From Novosphingobium terrae (GTDB taxonomy: Bacteria; Pseudomonadota; Alphaproteobacteria; Sphingomonadales; Sphingomonadaceae), in NCBI RefSeq assembly GCF_017163935.1, contig NZ_JABVZR010000001.1, positions 3,782,001-3,846,000 on the forward strand: a DNA stretch of 64,000 bases. The letters are read 5' to 3'. Of the stretch, positions 53,111-64,000 are shown in pieces. Under the pieces are notes generated by a model that was given only the letters and a program-made list of their open reading frames with translations, was not told the DNA's origin and did not search any database. Every line of letters starts with the position of its first letter. The stretch's first letter is position 1. A program made the position numbers and the translations under genes.

Positions 53111-53263
53111 GCTGCTGCAGCGCGCGCGGGATCAGAACTCGGCTCGTCGCAAAGCGTGGCAACACGGGGGGCGCCTCATCACCTTGTTAACGGTTGCATA
53201 TCTATAGCCAACCTCGGTTCGCAGAGGTCGGGGGGCCTCGCCAAAAACAGGAATATCCGGGGA

Positions 53264-53923
53264 ATGGCCGCACATGTCAGGGCGGAGCCGCCGCCATTGA
53301 AGAATATCAATCCTTTGCAAGGCCCCAGGCTGGGCAAGGTGCTGGATCGTGCCGAGCAGGTGGTGATCCTTCTGCTGTGGGTCGCCCTGCTGGAACGGGT
53401 GATTCGCTCGGCCAACCCTTACGCGCCGCTGCTGCTGCTGTCGGAAACGGCGGTGCTGATCTTCGCACTGATTCGCCGCCCGACCGAAGCCATCACCCGC
53501 AAGCCGGGCGACTGGCTGCTGGCCATCACCGCTACAGCGGCGCCGCTGATGGTGCTGCCGGGCCATACGCTGTTTCCGCAGATCGTCGGCCTGGGGGTGA
53601 TGCTGGTGCTGCTGGGCAATGTCGGCCAGGCCGCTGCCAAGCTGGCCCTGCGCCGCAGCTTCGGCATTGCGCCCGCCAATCGCGGGGTGAAGGTGTCCGG
53701 CCCTTATGCGCTGGTGCGCCATCCGATGTATGCGGGCTATCTGCTGGTGCATATCGGCAATCTGATGCTGTTCTTCTCATGGCTGAATGTGGCGATCTAT
53801 GCCGTCGGCTGGAGCGCCCAGATCCTGCGCCTGCAGGCCGAGGAAAAACTGCTTTCGCAGGATGACGCCTATCGCGCCTATTGCGAGAAGGTGCGCTGGC
53901 GCTTGATCCCCGGCATCTTCTGA
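53264..53923 (+). CDS. Isoprenylcysteine carboxyl methyltransferase (ICMT)-like membrane methyltransferase
   Basis: A 219-residue integral-membrane protein with about five helices. The C-terminal PEMT/ICMT signature is present: GVKVSGPYALVRHPMYAGYLLVHIGNL, then AEEKLLSQDDAYRAYCEKVRWRLIPGIF, where His and Glu residues bind S-adenosylmethionine. Bacterial members methylate lipids or small molecules rather than prenylated proteins, and the substrate here is unknown. ATG 53264 with GGGGA upstream is preferred; a longer frame starts in the promoter region. It diverges from rplJ and is convergent with the Ala/Pro-rich gene. Confidence 0.8.
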   Translation: MAAHVRAEPPPLKNINPLQGPRLGKVLDRAEQVVILLLWVALLERVIRSANPYAPLLLLSETAVLIFALIRRPTEAITRKPGDWLLAITATAAPLMVLPGHTLFPQIVGLGVMLVLLGNVGQAAAKLALRRSFGIAPANRGVKVSGPYALVRHPMYAGYLLVHIGNLMLFFSWLNVAIYAVGWSAQILRLQAEEKLLSQDDAYRAYCEKVRWRLIPGIF

Positions 53924-53949
53924 CCACCATCTTCTGACACCCCACGACA

Positions 53950-53980
53950 AAGCGCCGGACGGTTGAACCATCCGGCGCTT
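53950..53980. terminator. Hairpin between convergent ICMT-like and Ala/Pro-rich genes
   Basis: Perfect 10-bp stem AAGCGCCGGA / TCCGGCGCTT with an 11-nt loop. It lies 26 nt after the ICMT-like stop and 48 nt from the facing stop. Probably ends both transcripts. Confidence 0.7.
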
Positions 53981-54028
53981 CGCGGTGACCTCCCTTGACT
54001 CACATAGGGCCGGCGGGGAGCTTTCCGA

Positions 54029-55288
54029 TTACTTGACGGGTTCGGCCTTCTGGGCCCCACCCTTACCCGCAGTTTCCGCCATAGGCTGAGCCGTGCTCAG
54101 GCCGGGCTTCATGCTGGGCTTGTAGGTGCGCCAGTCGAAGCGCTCGGTGGCCTTGTCGCGCAGCTCCTGCTCGCGGGTCTGCAGGATCAGACGGGCACGG
54201 CGCATGCGGGCGCGAGGCGTGTGGAAGGGGTTGGCCTCATCGGGCTCGGCTTCCATCATGCGCTGGAGCAGCTCGGCGCGTTCCTCACCGGTGGGCAGCG
54301 GCCCCTCGCGGAGCATCACCGCCTCAGGCGAGTCAGCGCGCTTGCGGCGGCTGATCGGCTTGGCGAAGGCTTCGGCAGCGGGGTCGTTGACGACCAAAGG
54401 CTGGGCATCCAGAGCCCGGGCATCAGCCTCGGCCACCGCATCGACCGGCACCGGCACGGCCCTGGCAGGCTCGGCCACCGTCGTGACAACAGCCGGTTCG
54501 GAATAGCTGGGATCGACATAGGTGCGGCCCTTGGGGGTCACCACGGTCTGGACCTCCTCCACCTCATCCTCGCGGCGGCGGCGCGTCAGGGCGTAACCCG
54601 CCAGACCGATCAGCAGGACGCCGCCCGCCACACCGACCGGCCAATAGCGCTCCATATCCGGGTTATTGGCTGCGGGGGCCGGGGCAGCGGCAGGAGCCGC
54701 AGCCGTGTTGTCATCGGTGTAGAGCCCCGCCGGGTCGCGACGCGTCAGGCCAGAATCTGTCTTCCCGGCGTCGGCAGGCTTGGCGGGCTCCTTGCTCACG
54801 CTCTGCGTGGTGCTTGTTTCGGTCTGGGCGCGCTGAACAGGTTCAGCCGGACGGGCTGCACGCGGCGCAGGCTGCTTTGCAACCTGCCGGGCGGGCGTGG
54901 CGGCGCTATCAGCGGCGGCAGCGGCGCTCTGGGCCTGAGCAGGCGTGCTGCTGTCCGGCACGGCCTGAACCACGGGGTTCGAGGTCATGGTCGGTGCCTG
55001 AGAGGTCGGCGCCTGAGGCGCGGCGGCAGGGGCCGGAGCCGTATCAGTGGTCGGCGGAGGAGCCGGGACCGGCGGAGCGGCAGGGGCCGGGGGCGGCGCG
55101 GGCACCTCGGGCGGGTTGGTCGCGGCCTGAGGCGCAGGGGCCGTCACAGCCGGGGCCGAAGCCGTGGCGTCTGGAGGCTGGGCTTGCGCGGCCTGGCCCT
55201 GAGCCATGGCCGGAGCGGTGGAAAGGAGCAGGCTGGCCGCGGCAAGGGCGGTGAGCGAGCTGAGCGAGCGGTCAAGTGCGTGTGTCAT
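54029..55288 (-). CDS. Ala/Pro-rich exported membrane protein of unknown function
   Basis: A 419-residue protein not assigned to a family. Signal peptide at about 10-29 (SLTALAAASLLLSTAPAMAQ, likely cleaved after AMA). Residues about 30-210 are a low-complexity Ala/Pro/Thr/Gln-rich region, then one membrane helix (about 216-234, WPVGVAGGVLLIGLAGYAL) followed by TRRRRE and a charged, helical C-terminal part ending about 419. Topology suggests a long periplasmic disordered stalk with a cytosolic tail. ATG 55288 gives the signal peptide directly. Role unknown; the gene lies between the translation gene rplJ and rpoB. Confidence 0.7.
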   Translation of the reverse strand: MTHALDRSLSSLTALAAASLLLSTAPAMAQGQAAQAQPPDATASAPAVTAPAPQAATNPPEVPAPPPAPAAPPVPAPPPTTDTAPAPAAAPQAPTSQAPTMTSNPVVQAVPDSSTPAQAQSAAAAADSAATPARQVAKQPAPRAARPAEPVQRAQTETSTTQSVSKEPAKPADAGKTDSGLTRRDPAGLYTDDNTAAAPAAAPAPAANNPDMERYWPVGVAGGVLLIGLAGYALTRRRREDEVEEVQTVVTPKGRTYVDPSYSEPAVVTTVAEPARAVPVPVDAVAEADARALDAQPLVVNDPAAEAFAKPISRRKRADSPEAVMLREGPLPTGEERAELLQRMMEAEPDEANPFHTPRARMRRARLILQTREQELRDKATERFDWRTYKPSMKPGLSTAQPMAETAGKGGAQKAEPVK

Positions 55289-55535
55289 GCTGATGAAAGT
55301 GACAGATTGGCACTTTGTGGCCCCCACATGCGACCAATCGCGCCGATTCAACGACGAGATGACAAATATTTCACCATATTCATCATATCCACCGCCAATC
55401 TATACTTGAACTTTAAAAGCGATGAATTGCCAATTCATAAGCGGTTCATGGAAGTAAAGCCTTTTGCTGCAGACAGGCCACAGCACCATGACACAGCGTG
55501 ACCTGACCGCTACACCGTGCGAACCCGCCTTTTCC

Positions 55536-55564
55536 TTGACAGGGTGGCGACTCCATCCTACATG
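55536..55564 (+). promoter_or_regulatory. Candidate promoter of rpoBC
   Basis: TTGACA (55536-55541), 17-nt spacer, TACATG (55559-55564). The -35 is perfect and the -10 weak. It is the best sigma-70 match in the 523-bp region before rpoB (55289-55811), which otherwise contains no supported gene. A short GCCA/TGGC stem followed by CTTTTTT (55692-55710) further down could be an attenuator-like terminator in the leader. Confidence 0.45.
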
Positions 55565-55811
55565 CCGCCGGTTCTTGCAGCTTCGAGCAAGATCGGTCCA
55601 GCGCGGGGATCGGTCACGGAAGGAAGCTCAAGGGTCGTGCCATCTGACGCAACAGGCTGCGGGCCGGGTCTCTCCATCGGGAAAGAATCCAGCCACCCGT
55701 GGCCTTTTTTGCGTGATGGCGACCCTGAAAAAGTTCCGCGCAGCAAACAGTTTTTGAAAGACGTGTGCCGCCCGCGTGGCCCGCGTCAGAGCGAAAGAGG
55801 CAAGACCAGCA

Positions 55812-59969
<4,158 letters not shown>

Positions 59970-59976
59970 GGTGGGC

Positions 59977-59999
59977 GGGCGGCCTTTCGCGGGCCGCCC
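59977..59999 (+). other. Hairpin between rpoB and rpoC
   Basis: Perfect 8-bp stem GGGCGGCC / GGCCGCCC with loop TTTCGCG, 7 nt after the rpoB stop. No T tract. It may be an RNA processing or stability element in the rpoBC message rather than a terminator, because rpoC follows in the same direction. Confidence 0.5.
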
Positions 60000-60060
60000 C
60001 TCCTCCCTTCCGCGCACAATTTGACGTCCAGCGCCCCTGATGGGGCAAGGGAACGAAACT

Positions 60061-64000
<3,940 letters not shown>

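Overview
This is a GC-rich chromosomal window from an alphaproteobacterium, most likely Sphingomonadales and probably a Novosphingobium-like organism. The guess rests on base composition, the sphingan-type polysaccharide genes, the prephenate dehydratase/membrane cytochrome c pair and the divergent placement of rplJL and rpoBC. No rRNA, tRNA, CRISPR array, transposase or integrase gene was seen.

Layout. 1-6.3 kb holds the end of rutA (pyrimidine ring opening), a coniferyl-aldehyde-type dehydrogenase facing a LysR regulator, a truncated haemoglobin coupled to that regulator, a concentrative nucleoside transporter and a membrane-anchored thermonuclease-fold protein. 6.6-33.2 kb is a large surface-polysaccharide locus. 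It contains a UDP-HexNAc C6 dehydrogenase, wecB and wecC for UDP-ManNAcA, four glycosyltransferases, a Wzx-type flippase, a Wzy/ligase-type polymerase, a Wzc-type tyrosine autokinase, a Wza-type export lipoprotein, and a PssD/PssE (Alg14/Alg13-like) two-part glycosyltransferase. It also contains an acyl-modification set: acyl carrier protein, MBOAT acyltransferase, DltD/AlgX-like SGNH protein and an FkbH-type glyceryl-ACP synthase. A Tat-exported phosphoesterase, a dicarboxylate-type symporter, a PPP phosphatase, one phage-structural-like orphan and three small membrane proteins of unknown role sit among them. No priming (undecaprenyl-phosphate) sugar transferase was seen here.

33.3-54 kb is mostly housekeeping: aconitase, a DMT exporter, two different L,D-transpeptidases, a GNAT enzyme, a retropepsin-like protease, ispG, a six-gene MoxR/DUF58/SpoIIM/RDD cluster, prephenate dehydratase, a membrane-anchored cytochrome c, a Cys-cluster protein, rplJL and an ICMT-like methyltransferase. 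54-64 kb holds an Ala/Pro-rich membrane protein, rpoB, and rpoC running off the right edge.

Two observations stand out. First, a family of about 225-260 bp intergenic elements occurs six times (894, 4129, 6326, 24417, 38963, 41143). Each is bounded by a terminal hairpin plus GCTCCC at both ends, and in all six copies the same end (the one with GTCTACGTTGCGC) lies 9-34 nt after a stop codon of a gene reading into it. Second, the FkbH + ACP + MBOAT + SGNH set predicts an ACP-dependent glyceryl (or related acyl) decoration of the exported polysaccharide, reminiscent of glycerate on gellan-type sphingans. That second point is an inference from family membership and gene neighbourhood.
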